Origin: UBA1426 sp052034085
Lineage (GTDB): Bacteria > Bacillota > Clostridia > Peptostreptococcales > Anaerovoracaceae
NCBI GenBank assembly: GCA_052034085.1
Contig: JBPOJA010000015.1
Span: 1 to 64,000 of the forward strand
Reading direction: 5' to 3'
DNA length: 64,000 bases
Both the position numbers and the translations under genes were made by a program. Under the pieces are notes generated by a model. The model did no database searches, was not told the origin of the DNA, and saw nothing but the letters and a program-made list of their open reading frames with translations. Shown here piece by piece: positions 42,426 through 51,182 of this stretch. Position 1 is the stretch's first letter; the number at the start of each line of letters is the position of its first letter.

Positions 42426-44681
42426 ATGGACAAAGCAGTTATTAAAATCGGTGGTATGACCTGTGCTGCATGCTCCGCGAGAATAGAAAAAATGTTAAAT
42501 AAGGCGGAAGGAGTTTCGTCTGCTTCCGTAAATCTGGCAACAGAATCAGCATCCGTGGATTATGATTCTTCTGTTATTAGCCTTGCAGACCTTGAACAGG
42601 TAGTAATAGATACGGGTTACGAAGTTATACATGAAGTCAAGGAAGCAGCTTCCAGTCACGACGAGCATAAGGCGCGCAAAGACAAAGAGATTCTGGTCAT
42701 GAAAAGAAAGTTCAAAGTAGCCATTGCCTTTGCTGTACCGTTACTATATGTGGCTATGGGCCCCATGATACCTTTTTTCCATTTACCCTTGCCAGGTTTT
42801 ATGGATCCGGTCAATTATCCCGTTAACTACGGTCTGGTTCAGCTGCTCTTGGTAATACCAATAGTGGCTGCCGGTCACAGGTTTTATGTCAATGGTTTTA
42901 AAACCCTGCTCAAAGGGGGTCCCAATATGGATACCCTCATTGCCATGGGAACCAGTGCTGCCATAATCTACAGCCTTTTCGCAATGTTTAAAATGGGCAT
43001 GGGAGATGAAAGTTTCGTCCACGGCCTTTACTTCGAATCGGCCGGTGTCATCATTGCTCTCATCATGTTGGGAAAATCACTGGAGGCAATCTCTATGGGC
43101 AAAACCTCCGATGCCATTAAAAAGTTGATGGGCCTTTCGCCAAAAACAGCATTGGTAATAGAAGGGGACAGGGAAATGGAAATTCCTATTGAAGAGGTCC
43201 GGGCAGGTCACATTATTATGGTCAAGCCCGGGGAGAGCATACCTGTTGACGGGGTGGTAGTGGAGGGTTTTACCAGCATAGACGAATCCATGCTGACGGG
43301 AGAAAGTATGCCTGTGGAAAAAAATACAGGTGACAAGGTTTACGGGGCTACCATAAACAAGAATGGACTCATTAAATTCCGGGCAACTGAGGTCGGAGAC
43401 CAGACTGCCCTGGCCAGGATTATTAAATTGGTGGAAGATGCCCAAGGGTCAAAAGCTCCCATAGCCAAGATGGCCGACATAGTCTCGGGCTATTTTGTTC
43501 CTGCCGTTTTGGTCATAGCCATTTTATCGGCAGCCATCTGGCTTTTCGCCGGCAATCCCATATCCTTTGCACTGACCGTTTTTGTATCTATACTGGTTAT
43601 AGCCTGCCCCTGTGCCCTGGGTCTTGCAACCCCTACAGCCATTATGGTGGGCACGGGAAAGGGGGCCGAATACGGCATACTTTTTAAAAACGGAGAAGCT
43701 CTGGAAAGCGCTCACAAGATTGACACAATAGTTTTTGATAAAACCGGGACTATTACTGAAGGCAAACCGGTGGTTACCGATATAGTGGCCGTTGAAGCCG
43801 GTAAAGAGGCTGATCTTTTAAAGATTGCCGCATCCTGCGAAAAAGGCTCTGAGCATCCTTTGGGAGAGGCAATAGTAAAAAAGGCCGAAGAAGAAGGACT
43901 GGATCTTCTGCCTGTGGAGCACTTCAGGGCCATTCCCGGCCATGGCCTTTATGCAAGCATAGAGGACTTTGATATCCTCATAGGAAATCTAAAACTTATG
44001 AAGGATGAAGATGTTGATCTCCTTGACTTTGAATCCATAGCCGAAGAACTGGCCGCGGAGGGGAAAACCCTTATGTATGTGGCAACTGAAGAAAAGCTGG
44101 CCGGCATCATAGCTGTGGCTGATACGGTTAAGGAAAACAGCCTGAAAGCCATCGAATCCCTTAAAACCATGGGCATAGAAGTTGCCATGATAACCGGGGA
44201 TAATGAAAAAACAGCCCGTGCCATAGGCCGGCAGATGGGCATAGAAAAAATTATGGCGGAGGTATTACCCGAAGATAAGTCAAAGGTGGTTAAAACACTT
44301 CAAGAGGAAGGAAAGAAAGTAGCCATGGTGGGGGACGGCATCAACGATGCACCTGCCCTTACCCAGGCCGATATAGGCATAGCCATAGGATCAGGTACCG
44401 ATGTGGCCATGGAGTCGGCGGATATAGTACTCATGCACAGCGACTTAATGGATGTGGTGGCGGCCATAAAGCTCAGCAAGAATACTATCCGAAATATCAA
44501 GCAGAACCTTTTCTGGGCCTTTGGCTACAATACGGCAGGTATTCCCTTGGCGGCCGGACTTCTCTACGCATTCGGCGGGCCTCTGCTCAACCCCATGTTT
44601 GCAGCGGCCGCCATGTCCCTGAGTTCGGTTTCCGTGGTCAGCAATGCTCTGAGATTAAGGAGATTTAAACCGGATGCATGA
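42426..44681 (+). CDS. copA: Copper-translocating P1B-type ATPase
   Basis: Exports Cu+ across the membrane using ATP; 751 residues. One N-terminal heavy-metal domain with the CxxC site GMTCAACSARIE is followed by transmembrane helices, the actuator loop (LTGES), the ion-site helix with VIACPCALGLATPTA, the phosphorylation motif FDKTGTITEG, the HP motif SEHPLGEAIV and the hinge GDGINDAPALTQ. The CPC motif and domain arrangement point to Cu+ (or Ag+) rather than Zn2+ or Cd2+. It overlaps tcdA by eight bases. Confidence 0.95.
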   Translation: MDKAVIKIGGMTCAACSARIEKMLNKAEGVSSASVNLATESASVDYDSSVISLADLEQVVIDTGYEVIHEVKEAASSHDEHKARKDKEILVMKRKFKVAIAFAVPLLYVAMGPMIPFFHLPLPGFMDPVNYPVNYGLVQLLLVIPIVAAGHRFYVNGFKTLLKGGPNMDTLIAMGTSAAIIYSLFAMFKMGMGDESFVHGLYFESAGVIIALIMLGKSLEAISMGKTSDAIKKLMGLSPKTALVIEGDREMEIPIEEVRAGHIIMVKPGESIPVDGVVVEGFTSIDESMLTGESMPVEKNTGDKVYGATINKNGLIKFRATEVGDQTALARIIKLVEDAQGSKAPIAKMADIVSGYFVPAVLVIAILSAAIWLFAGNPISFALTVFVSILVIACPCALGLATPTAIMVGTGKGAEYGILFKNGEALESAHKIDTIVFDKTGTITEGKPVVTDIVAVEAGKEADLLKIAASCEKGSEHPLGEAIVKKAEEEGLDLLPVEHFRAIPGHGLYASIEDFDILIGNLKLMKDEDVDLLDFESIAEELAAEGKTLMYVATEEKLAGIIAVADTVKENSLKAIESLKTMGIEVAMITGDNEKTARAIGRQMGIEKIMAEVLPEDKSKVVKTLQEEGKKVAMVGDGINDAPALTQADIGIAIGSGTDVAMESADIVLMHSDLMDVVAAIKLSKNTIRNIKQNLFWAFGYNTAGIPLAAGLLYAFGGPLLNPMFAAAAMSLSSVSVVSNALRLRRFKPDA

Positions 44682-45396
44682 TTTAGACAGTACAGAAATA
44701 TTTCAGAGAACAAGTCTGCTGATTGGTGAAGACGCTATTGAATTGTTAAGGACCAAGAAGGTGGCTATCTTTGGCATTGGGGGGGTAGGAGGCTTTGTCC
44801 TCGAAGCTCTGGTAAGAGGCGGGGTGGGAGCCATAGATCTTTTTGACGGGGATACAGTTCAGCCTTCAAATTTGAACCGTCAGCTCATTGCCACAAGCAG
44901 GACACTGGGCCAATACAAAGTGGATGTGGCCAAAGAAAGGGCTTTGGAAATCAATCCAGAGATTCACGTTGGTGCTCACAGACTATTTTATTCCGAAGAA
45001 AATGCCAATCGGGTGGATCTGTGCGCTTATGATTACATTGTGGATGCCATAGATACGGTGCCCTCCAAAATTGAACTGGTAGTCAAAGCCAAGAACGCAG
45101 GGATTCCCATAATCAGTTCCATGGGCGCAGGAAATAAAATGGATCCAACGGCATTTTTAGTTTCTGACATCTACAGAACCTCCGTGTGCCCTCTGGCCAA
45201 AGTCATGCGGAAAGAACTGAAAAACAGGGGCATAAAAGAGCTAAAAGTGGTATACTCGAAAGAAGAACCACTCGTAACCCAAAAAATGATACAGAATGGC
45301 AAAAAGGTTACGGGAAGCAATTCCTTCGTCCCTCCCGCTTGCGGTCTGGTTATTGCGGGTGAAGTTATAAAAGATTTAATCGGTTGGAAAGAATAG
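44674..45396 (+). CDS. tcdA: tRNA threonylcarbamoyladenosine dehydratase (TcdA)
   Basis: An E1-like (ThiF/HesA) enzyme of 240 residues which cyclises t6A37 to ct6A in ANN-decoding tRNAs. The ATP-binding motif is VAIFGIGGVGGFVLEAL and the family signature continues with LFDGDTVQPSNLNRQ and YIVDAIDTVPSK. It overlaps copA by eight bases but is not functionally tied to it. Confidence 0.9.
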   Translation: MHDLDSTEIFQRTSLLIGEDAIELLRTKKVAIFGIGGVGGFVLEALVRGGVGAIDLFDGDTVQPSNLNRQLIATSRTLGQYKVDVAKERALEINPEIHVGAHRLFYSEENANRVDLCAYDYIVDAIDTVPSKIELVVKAKNAGIPIISSMGAGNKMDPTAFLVSDIYRTSVCPLAKVMRKELKNRGIKELKVVYSKEEPLVTQKMIQNGKKVTGSNSFVPPACGLVIAGEVIKDLIGWKE

Positions 45397-45417
45397 TAAG
45401 TGAGAAAGGAAGAAAAG

Positions 45418-45987
45418 ATGAGCAAAGTACCCAGCATTGACGAAGCCAGGGAAATCCTGAGCAAATACAACAAAGAAGAATTCCACATGAGGCATGGAGA
45501 AATCGTATCGGGAGTAATGAGATACTTCGCCAGGGAATATGACCCGGAAAGGGAAGAATTCTGGGGTGTGGTGGGCATGCTCCATGACCTGGATTTTGAA
45601 ATGTACCCGGAAGAACACTGCACAAAAGGCCAGGAGCTTTTAAGAGAGCACGGGGTTTCCGAAGATGTAATCTACTCGGCCATGAGCCACGGTTACGGCA
45701 TTATGCCAGTGGAGTTTGAGCCCAGGGAGTTTATGGAGAAAGTTCTTTTCGCAGTGGATGAATTGACAGGTCTGATTGGCGCGGTTACCTTGATGCGGCC
45801 TTCCAAAAGTGTCGATGATCTTGAGCTCAAATCCGTAAAGAAAAAATTTAAGGATAAATCCTTTGCAGCGGGCTGCTCCAGGGATACCATTCGCCAGGGT
45901 GCTGAAATGCTGGGCTGGGAATTGGATGATCTTATCGAAAAAACAATTATGGCCATGAGAAGCCTGAACCCTGAAATGGGAGTATAA
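45418..45987 (+). CDS. HD-domain hydrolase
   Basis: A small HD-fold phosphohydrolase of 189 residues. Metal ligands are the histidine in EFHMRHGEIV, the HD pair in GVVGMLHDLDFEM, and later histidines (EEHCTKG, MSHGYG) and the aspartate in AVDELTG. Substrate unknown; relatives are annotated as hydrolases acting on nucleotides or lipids. I chose ATG 45418, preceded by AAGGAAG; a GTG at 45400 lacks support. It follows tcdA by 21 bases. Confidence 0.85.
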   Translation: MSKVPSIDEAREILSKYNKEEFHMRHGEIVSGVMRYFAREYDPEREEFWGVVGMLHDLDFEMYPEEHCTKGQELLREHGVSEDVIYSAMSHGYGIMPVEFEPREFMEKVLFAVDELTGLIGAVTLMRPSKSVDDLELKSVKKKFKDKSFAAGCSRDTIRQGAEMLGWELDDLIEKTIMAMRSLNPEMGV

Positions 45988-46012
45988 CCCGAGGGATCTT
46001 AAGGGAAAACAG

Positions 46013-46576
46013 ATGAGTTATCCGGTCTTACTTTTTATATCCATAGGATTGGCAATGGACGCTTTCGCAGTGTCCATTTCTAATGGTATCTGCTATCACA
46101 GGGCAGGTACAAAGGAGGCATTCAAAACCGCCCTGGTTTTTGGAGGCTTCCAGGCCCTCATGCCCATAATCGGGTATTATGCCGGTCTCAGCGTTAAAAA
46201 TCTCGTGGAATCAATTGACCACTGGATAGCTCTTCTTCTTTTGGGATTCATAGGTGTCAATATGATCAGGGAGGGCTTCAAATCCATCAGGGAGAAAAAA
46301 AATCTTGGCGGCAAGCCGTATTGCACCAACAGAGACCTTTTGATTCAAGGTGTTGCTACCAGCATAGATGCCCTGATTGTGGGCGTAAGCTTTGCCATGA
46401 TAGACGCAAATATCTTTGTGGCCGTTGCACTTATTGGTCTGGTGACCTTCGCCTTCTGCATTCTCGGAGTTCCAATAGGTAAAAAATTCGGCTCCCTCAT
46501 CGGAGAAAAAGCCGAAATCGCAGGCGGCATTATTTTAATTGCCATAGGCGTAAAAATCTTTTTAGAAAATCTTTAG
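46013..46576 (+). CDS. mntP: Manganese efflux pump MntP
   Basis: A six-helix membrane exporter, 187 residues. The duplicated motif is seen as GLAMDAFAVSISNG near the N-terminus and ATSIDALIVGVSFAM in the middle, with the conserved aspartates. It exports Mn2+. There is no yybP-ykoY manganese riboswitch in the 25-base gap to the HD gene, so it probably reads through from upstream. Confidence 0.92.
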   Translation: MSYPVLLFISIGLAMDAFAVSISNGICYHRAGTKEAFKTALVFGGFQALMPIIGYYAGLSVKNLVESIDHWIALLLLGFIGVNMIREGFKSIREKKNLGGKPYCTNRDLLIQGVATSIDALIVGVSFAMIDANIFVAVALIGLVTFAFCILGVPIGKKFGSLIGEKAEIAGGIILIAIGVKIFLENL

Positions 46577-46596
46577 CAGGCGGACTTGCGCTTGTG

Positions 46597-47520
46597 TCAA
46601 CGTTTTCTTTCGGCGATTAACAGCCCTACAATAATCAAACCCGTTCCAAGAAAAGATACCCATGTAAAAGGCTCATGGAGTATTATTATTGATGCCACCA
46701 CAGTAATGATGGGGTTAAAATAGATATAGTTTGCTGCTTTCACAGGGCCCAGAGCTTTTACAGCGTAGCCCCATGCTACGAAGGAAATAGCTGATGCGCC
46801 GATTCCCAGAAACAGAAGATTCCCTATTATCAAAAAACTGTCCAACCGGTCCAGCCCCCACTGGAAATCCAAAAAAGGTAATAAAGGCGTCACAAAAAGC
46901 AGGCCGTAAAATGCTGTTTTTCTTGTGCGCTGAACCAAAGACAGCTCATCCGGGCCGATCAAAATCAGGATGTTGGAGTAAAAACCCCATGCCAATGCGC
47001 CCAGAATTATGAGAAGGTCACCCAAAGGATTCAGCTGCAGAACAAAGTTGCCGTTAAAACTGATCAGAGCAACGCCCGTTATGCTTACGAAAAAGCCAAG
47101 TATAAAATTTCTGTGAAGACTGGCTTTACTCAGAAAGAAAAAGGATACTATGGCGGTAAACATAGGGGCTACTGCCACCAGCACACCGGCATTGGAGGCA
47201 AGGGTATGCTGCAGTCCCATATTTTGGAACATGAAATACAGGCTGACCCCCGTCAGTCCCGACATGGCATATAGAAATTCCCTTTTATTTACCTTTGGCC
47301 TGATGGGCTTTGGTGATAGTAAAAACAAAAAAATATATGCCAGAAGAAAGCGGAAATAGAAAAGTTCCGTCGGCGAAAAGTGGGCAAGTAGAACCTTTGA
47401 AGAAATGAAGGTTACGCCCCAGATTAACATGCATATGCTGGCCGCAATATGGCCTTTGATTTTGTTCTTGGTTAGAGCTTCCACGAGTGAAAGAATAACA
47501 TAATTCCATGTGCATTGCAA
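46597..47520 (-). CDS. EamA/DMT-family permease
   Basis: A ten-helix drug/metabolite transporter with two EamA repeats, up to 307 residues. The first repeat begins IAASICMLIWGVTFISSKVLL and the second around LNPLGDLLIILGALAWGFYS; ITVVASIIILHEPFTWVSFLG is the usual end. The start is uncertain: TTG 47520 directly abuts the stop of the upstream broken gene, GTG 47484 is an alternative, and neither has a clear ribosome site. Substrate unknown. Confidence 0.82.
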   Translation of the reverse strand: MQCTWNYVILSLVEALTKNKIKGHIAASICMLIWGVTFISSKVLLAHFSPTELFYFRFLLAYIFLFLLSPKPIRPKVNKREFLYAMSGLTGVSLYFMFQNMGLQHTLASNAGVLVAVAPMFTAIVSFFFLSKASLHRNFILGFFVSITGVALISFNGNFVLQLNPLGDLLIILGALAWGFYSNILILIGPDELSLVQRTRKTAFYGLLFVTPLLPFLDFQWGLDRLDSFLIIGNLLFLGIGASAISFVAWGYAVKALGPVKAANYIYFNPIITVVASIIILHEPFTWVSFLGTGLIIVGLLIAERKR

Positions 47521-48312
47521 TTACTTGGGTTTTTTGCCGGTCTTATTCTGGGGTTTTATCACATACAGGGCTTGTGTGGGGCAGATCTTTATGCATTTTT
47601 TACAGGAGATGCATTTTTCCTCATCGTAATTTATTCGCATAAGGGAGAAATAGCTGGACGGCTTCAAAAATACTGTAACCGGACAAAAATACTTACAGAA
47701 GGCTCTGTTATCCTTGAAATAGTAGGCCAGGAAAATTCCAATGGCATAGTAGAGGAGATTGCCCGCCACAAAACTCCAGAAAATTACCTTCTCCAGGTTT
47801 TTTACGCCTGATAAAAACAGGGCTCACACAAAGATAAAGGAGAAAATGAATACGAGGTATCTGATTCTACCTGCTTTAGGCAGGATATTTTTTTGTCTGA
47901 CGGATGGATTATAGGGCAGCAAATCCAGGATCATGGTGGTCCAGCATGCATAGCTGCACCATCCTCTTCCAAATACAAGAGGACCGAATATCTTTGCCAC
48001 GGCATAATGCAGGATGGCAGCCTGAAAAACCCCCAGAAAAAGATAGTAACAAAAGCCCTCTATCTACATGTTCTCACCGGAAAGAAGGCTCGGGTAAACC
48101 AGCATATAGAGGCCTACGGAAAACTGGACCATCCGCCTTGCATATTCATGGTTATAATCGTAAAGTAAGTTACCGATGGAAATACAGATGCCTATGTAGG
48201 AGAAATTAAAGAAATAGAAAATCTTTCCTGCAGACAATCAAAGAAAGATAGCCAGGCCCTCGAAAATAAGAAAAAAAGTTATAGGGAAGGAATAATCTTG
48301 GAGTTTTTTCAT
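47521..48312 (-). pseudogene. Iron-sulfur membrane protein gene with three in-frame stops
   Basis: On the minus strand one uninterrupted frame runs 264 codons from ATG 48312 (preceded by GGAGGGG) to TAA 47521-47523, except for three nonsense codons: TGA at codon 25 (48238-48240), TAG at codon 83 (48064-48066) and TGA at codon 163 (47824-47826). The translation otherwise reads as a complete 4Fe-4S binding membrane protein: N-terminal helices, FGRGWCSYACWTTMILDLLP, CKYFCPV and a ferredoxin motif CISCKKCIKICP. There is no frameshift or deletion. It is most likely a recent pseudogene. Only the last 82 codons remain open. Confidence 0.85.
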
Positions 48313-48524
48313 TTCCCCTCCTTATATTTTTTGATGGAACAAAAAAGATAGATTAAATTTATGGCAAAAATATAGCATAATAGAAGTTTTTGTTAATACA
48401 TTATCAGGAGCTTCATATCCTGAAGCTTTTGTTGATTATTTAGTTTGTAAGATATTTGACTTGCCTGTTAGTTGTGGTATTATTGTTGTGCAGTATGGTA
48501 TGCTGCTAATCGGAAAATATTATA
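48313..48524. other. Intergenic region with riboswitch promoter
   Basis: No gene is seen. A hairpin (GCTTCA at 48410-48415, TGAAGC at 48421-48426) followed by TTTT may be a weak terminator on the plus strand. A good promoter follows at 48456-48483. Confidence 0.6.
48456..48483 (+). promoter_or_regulatory. Promoter of the cobalamin-riboswitch operon
   Basis: TTGACT (48456-48461) and TATTAT (48478-48483) are 16 bases apart, and TG precedes the -10 with one base between, an extended -10. Transcription would begin near 48490, shortly before the aptamer. Confidence 0.65.
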
Positions 48525-48772
48525 TGAGGTTTTATGTTCTGCCAAAGTCCTTTGTTCAAGGCCCAGTTAAGGGCAGGGGAGACGGAGGCAGCTAAGAGGG
48601 AAGCAGGTGAAAGTCCTGCACGGTCCCGCCGCTGTAAACACGAAGCTTCATCCAGGTGACAGGTGAAAAAAGCCTGGCCGGTCACTGAAACGAGTTTTGG
48701 GAAGACGGATGAAGGGCACGAGATCTGCGCAAGCAGAGATTGTGCAACAGTGTGAGTCAGAAGACCTGCATA
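48525..48772 (+). ncRNA. Cobalamin riboswitch (aptamer)
   Basis: The B12 box is clear at 48602-48634: GCAGGTGAAAGTCCTGCACG then GTCCCGCCGCTGT. The 5' strand of the outer stem is near 48526 (AGGTTTTATGTTCTGCC) and the closing part, GTCAGAAGACCTGC, ends near 48769. The layout and length fit the AdoCbl-type class. A terminator follows at 48833, so cobalamin binding should stop transcription of the downstream surface-protein and ECF genes. Confidence 0.93.
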
Positions 48773-48832
48773 AGACCCAAGCCCGGCCAACGGGGGATTG
48801 GCTTTTGGTTGAAACAATTACAGTAAATACGG

Positions 48833-48857
48833 ACTGTGGCAAGGGCCACAGTTTTTT
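48833..48857 (+). terminator. Riboswitch expression-platform terminator
   Basis: ACTGTGGC (48833-48840), a four-base loop and GCCACAGT (48845-48852) form a perfect 8-bp stem followed by a T-run. It lies between the cobalamin aptamer and the first gene. It is the expected OFF structure when cobalamin is bound. Confidence 0.88.
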
Positions 48858-48896
48858 GTTTTGAAAGAACAGTTTTTTAGAGGAGTTGTGGAAGTT

Positions 48897-50261
48897 ATGA
48901 AAATATGTATGAAAAAATCAAGGAGATTATTAATAGGAAGATTGGGGGCCTTGGTTCTTGCCCTGGCTGTCCTGCTTGCATTTTCTTTTTTAAGTCCTTT
49001 GGAGACTTATGGAACGGTTGATGTCCTGCAGATTCAGGCCACCGGGGCATATCTCCTGAAGCAGGAGTCAGTGCCATCCTATGGCATGGTAGGCGGAGAC
49101 TGGGCTGTTATAGGGCTGGCTCGTTCAGGTCTGGATTTGCCTGCCACTTTCAGTATGAAATATTTGGTAAAAGCTGAAAAAGCTCTTAAAGACAGTGGGG
49201 GAGAGTTAAGCAGAAACAAATATTCCGAATATTCCAGAATGATTTTGGGGCTGACGGCAGTTGGGAAAAATCCCAAAGATGTGGGAGGCTATAACCTTAT
49301 GACAAAACTGTCTGACTTAGCATCAATCGAAAAACAAGGGATCAACGGACCTATATACGCTCTATTGGCCTTGGATAGCCTAGGCTACGACAGCCTATTA
49401 AGAGAGGAGCTGATAGGTTCAATAGTAAAAAGGGAATTAGCCGGGGGAGGCTTTAGCCTAAGCGGGGCTGTGGCAGATCCAGATGTAACGGCAGCTGCTT
49501 TGCAGGCCTTGAGCAAATACAAGGCCAGGACCGAAGTTAAGGCGGTCATTGAAAGGGCTTTATCGGCGCTTTCTCTCTTGCAGTTGGATACCGGAGGCTT
49601 TGCCGGCTGGGCAGCCAGTGGTGTTGAAAACGCAGAAAGCATAGCTCAGGTGATTCTGGCTTTAACAGCTTTAGGGATAGACCCCTATGAAGACAGTCGT
49701 TTCATTAAGAAGGATAATAACGGTTACGATATATACTTGTTGGATGCCTTGGCTTCTTTCCGTCTGGCAGATGGCAGCTACAGTCATCTGGAAGGCCAGG
49801 GAGCCGATTTAATGGCCACAGAACAGGCTTTTATGGCCGTAGTGGCTCTTGATCGGTTTTACAAAGGTAAGAACCACATTTTCAGGATGGGAGATATTTC
49901 CGGTTCCAAGTATTACAACAAGGTTTTGCTAAATGGTGAATATTTGAATTTTGATGTGGAGCCCGTTATTACCGGGGGCAGGACCCTGGTGCCCATGAGA
50001 GCCATCTTTGAAGCTTTAGGTGCTACAGTTGATTGGGACGGTAACTTGCGTCAGGTCCGGGGCCATTTAAATGATAAAAATGTGTCCTTATTCATAGGCA
50101 AAACTACAGCCTATGTAAACGGGATAGCTATCACATTGGACGTGGCCCCGCAAATCAAAAATGGCAGGACTCTGGTTCCCCTGCGCTTTGTTTCAGAAAG
50201 TTTGGGAGCTGATGTGGGCTGGGATAAAAACACCCGGACTGCAATTGTGGATTTGAGGTGA
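48897..50261 (+). CDS. Secreted alpha/alpha-barrel protein with copper-amine-oxidase-N-like domain
   Basis: A surface protein of about 454 residues. A basic N-terminus and one hydrophobic signal segment (about 14-35) are followed by repeated helical hairpins with sequences such as ADPDVTAAALQALSKYKA and NAESIAQVILALTALG, the prenyltransferase/cyclase-like toroid also used by the alpha domain of intrinsic factor. From about residue 340 comes a stalk domain of the copper amine oxidase N type (GGRTLVPMRAIFEALGATV and GRTLVPLRFVSESLGADVGW). Start chosen at ATG 48897 after GAGGAG; TTG 48861 is less likely. It is first under the B12 riboswitch, so a role in cobalamin capture is inferred. Confidence 0.82.
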   Translation: MKICMKKSRRLLIGRLGALVLALAVLLAFSFLSPLETYGTVDVLQIQATGAYLLKQESVPSYGMVGGDWAVIGLARSGLDLPATFSMKYLVKAEKALKDSGGELSRNKYSEYSRMILGLTAVGKNPKDVGGYNLMTKLSDLASIEKQGINGPIYALLALDSLGYDSLLREELIGSIVKRELAGGGFSLSGAVADPDVTAAALQALSKYKARTEVKAVIERALSALSLLQLDTGGFAGWAASGVENAESIAQVILALTALGIDPYEDSRFIKKDNNGYDIYLLDALASFRLADGSYSHLEGQGADLMATEQAFMAVVALDRFYKGKNHIFRMGDISGSKYYNKVLLNGEYLNFDVEPVITGGRTLVPMRAIFEALGATVDWDGNLRQVRGHLNDKNVSLFIGKTTAYVNGIAITLDVAPQIKNGRTLVPLRFVSESLGADVGWDKNTRTAIVDLR

Positions 50262-50265
50262 GGGT

Positions 50266-50979
50266 TTGAAGAGGTTTGGTTCACTTTCATTAATCCTGGT
50301 TTTGGTCTTGGCTGTGGTCCTGGTAGGGTGTGGGACCACTATCACCGGAAACTCAAATCCCGGGCCTGATGGAAGCCTGGAAGCAGAGGACTTGGAAACG
50401 GGGCAAGACGAAGGTTCGATAGCCCAAGATGAAGCACTGGTGGATGACCAAGGTCAATCGGCAGATAATGGCTCCAAAGCCGAAAATTCAGCAGTAGCGG
50501 AGCCTGGTCAAAATCCTGAAACCAGCCAGGGTGCGGATAAAGAAGCCGGCAATGGTGAAACAGGTGGAGGTGCAAAAAAACTAACCTGCACCTATTCCAT
50601 AAATTGTTCCACAATTTTTGATAACTTGGATAAGATTAATCCTGCAGTCCTGGACCTGCAGCCTAAAGACGGATGGATTTTTTCCCCTTCATCTGAGGAG
50701 TTTCTCGAGGGTGAAAGCGTGTTTGACATTTTGGTCCGCATAACCCGGCGGGAAAAAATCCATATGGAATTCAATTCCAATCCGGCTCTGAACAGTAAAT
50801 ATGTGGAAGGCATCAACAATTTGTATGAATTTGATGCAGGCGAACTGTCGGGATGGACCTATAAAGTCAACGGCCTGGGCATGGGCTACGGGAGCAGCAG
50901 CAGTTATCCTAGATTCGGCGACATAATTGAGTGGGTCTATACCTGTGACCAGGGCCGGGACGTAGGCTATGAACCATAA
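50266..50979 (+). CDS. DUF4430 (transcobalamin-like C-terminal) lipoprotein
   Basis: A 237-residue lipoprotein. The signal peptide ends in the lipobox LVGC near residue 22. A low-complexity acidic linker (about 25-105) leads to a DUF4430 domain (about 135-235), with SGWTYKVNGLGMGYG and GDIIEWVYTCDQG. This fold corresponds to the beta domain of animal transcobalamin and intrinsic factor. It uses a TTG start with GAGGTGAGGG upstream, and follows the barrel protein by four bases. The two genes therefore encode separate alpha-like and beta-like halves of a possible cobalamin binder (inference). Confidence 0.85.
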   Translation: MKRFGSLSLILVLVLAVVLVGCGTTITGNSNPGPDGSLEAEDLETGQDEGSIAQDEALVDDQGQSADNGSKAENSAVAEPGQNPETSQGADKEAGNGETGGGAKKLTCTYSINCSTIFDNLDKINPAVLDLQPKDGWIFSPSSEEFLEGESVFDILVRITRREKIHMEFNSNPALNSKYVEGINNLYEFDAGELSGWTYKVNGLGMGYGSSSSYPRFGDIIEWVYTCDQGRDVGYEP

Positions 50980-51039
50980 ATCCAGGGGATGACCGGGGAG
51001 GCGCCGGATTATGAACAATAGCTCTGGTTTATGTGCAAT

Positions 51040-51100
51040 TTTTCAGTTAATTCTTGAATTTGGCCGAAATCGATTCGAAAATAATTAAATTAACTGAAAA
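51040..51100. repeat. 13-base inverted repeat between surface-protein genes
   Basis: TTTTCAGTTAATT (51040-51052) and AATTAACTGAAAA (51088-51100) are perfect complements 35 bases apart in the gap before the S-layer protein gene. It has no T-run typical of a terminator, so it may be an mRNA hairpin or a regulator site. Function unknown. Confidence 0.55.
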
Positions 51101-51182
51101 TCTGTTCAAATGCTCGAGATTGGATGGAGCAATAAAAAAATTTTATAATACCGCAAAAATGTAGATAAACGGAGGTAAAAAA

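Noticed and set aside
45988..46012. Manganese riboswitch before mntP
   Set aside because: The gap is only 25 bases, too short for a yybP-ykoY element.
47893..48209. Two plus-strand open frames of 91 and 101 codons
   Set aside because: They lie opposite the broken iron-sulfur gene, whose minus-strand frame reads as a real protein family.
47824..48240. TGA codons in the iron-sulfur gene as selenocysteine sites
   Set aside because: A TAG also interrupts the gene, and no selenocysteine insertion hairpin was recognised after the TGA codons.
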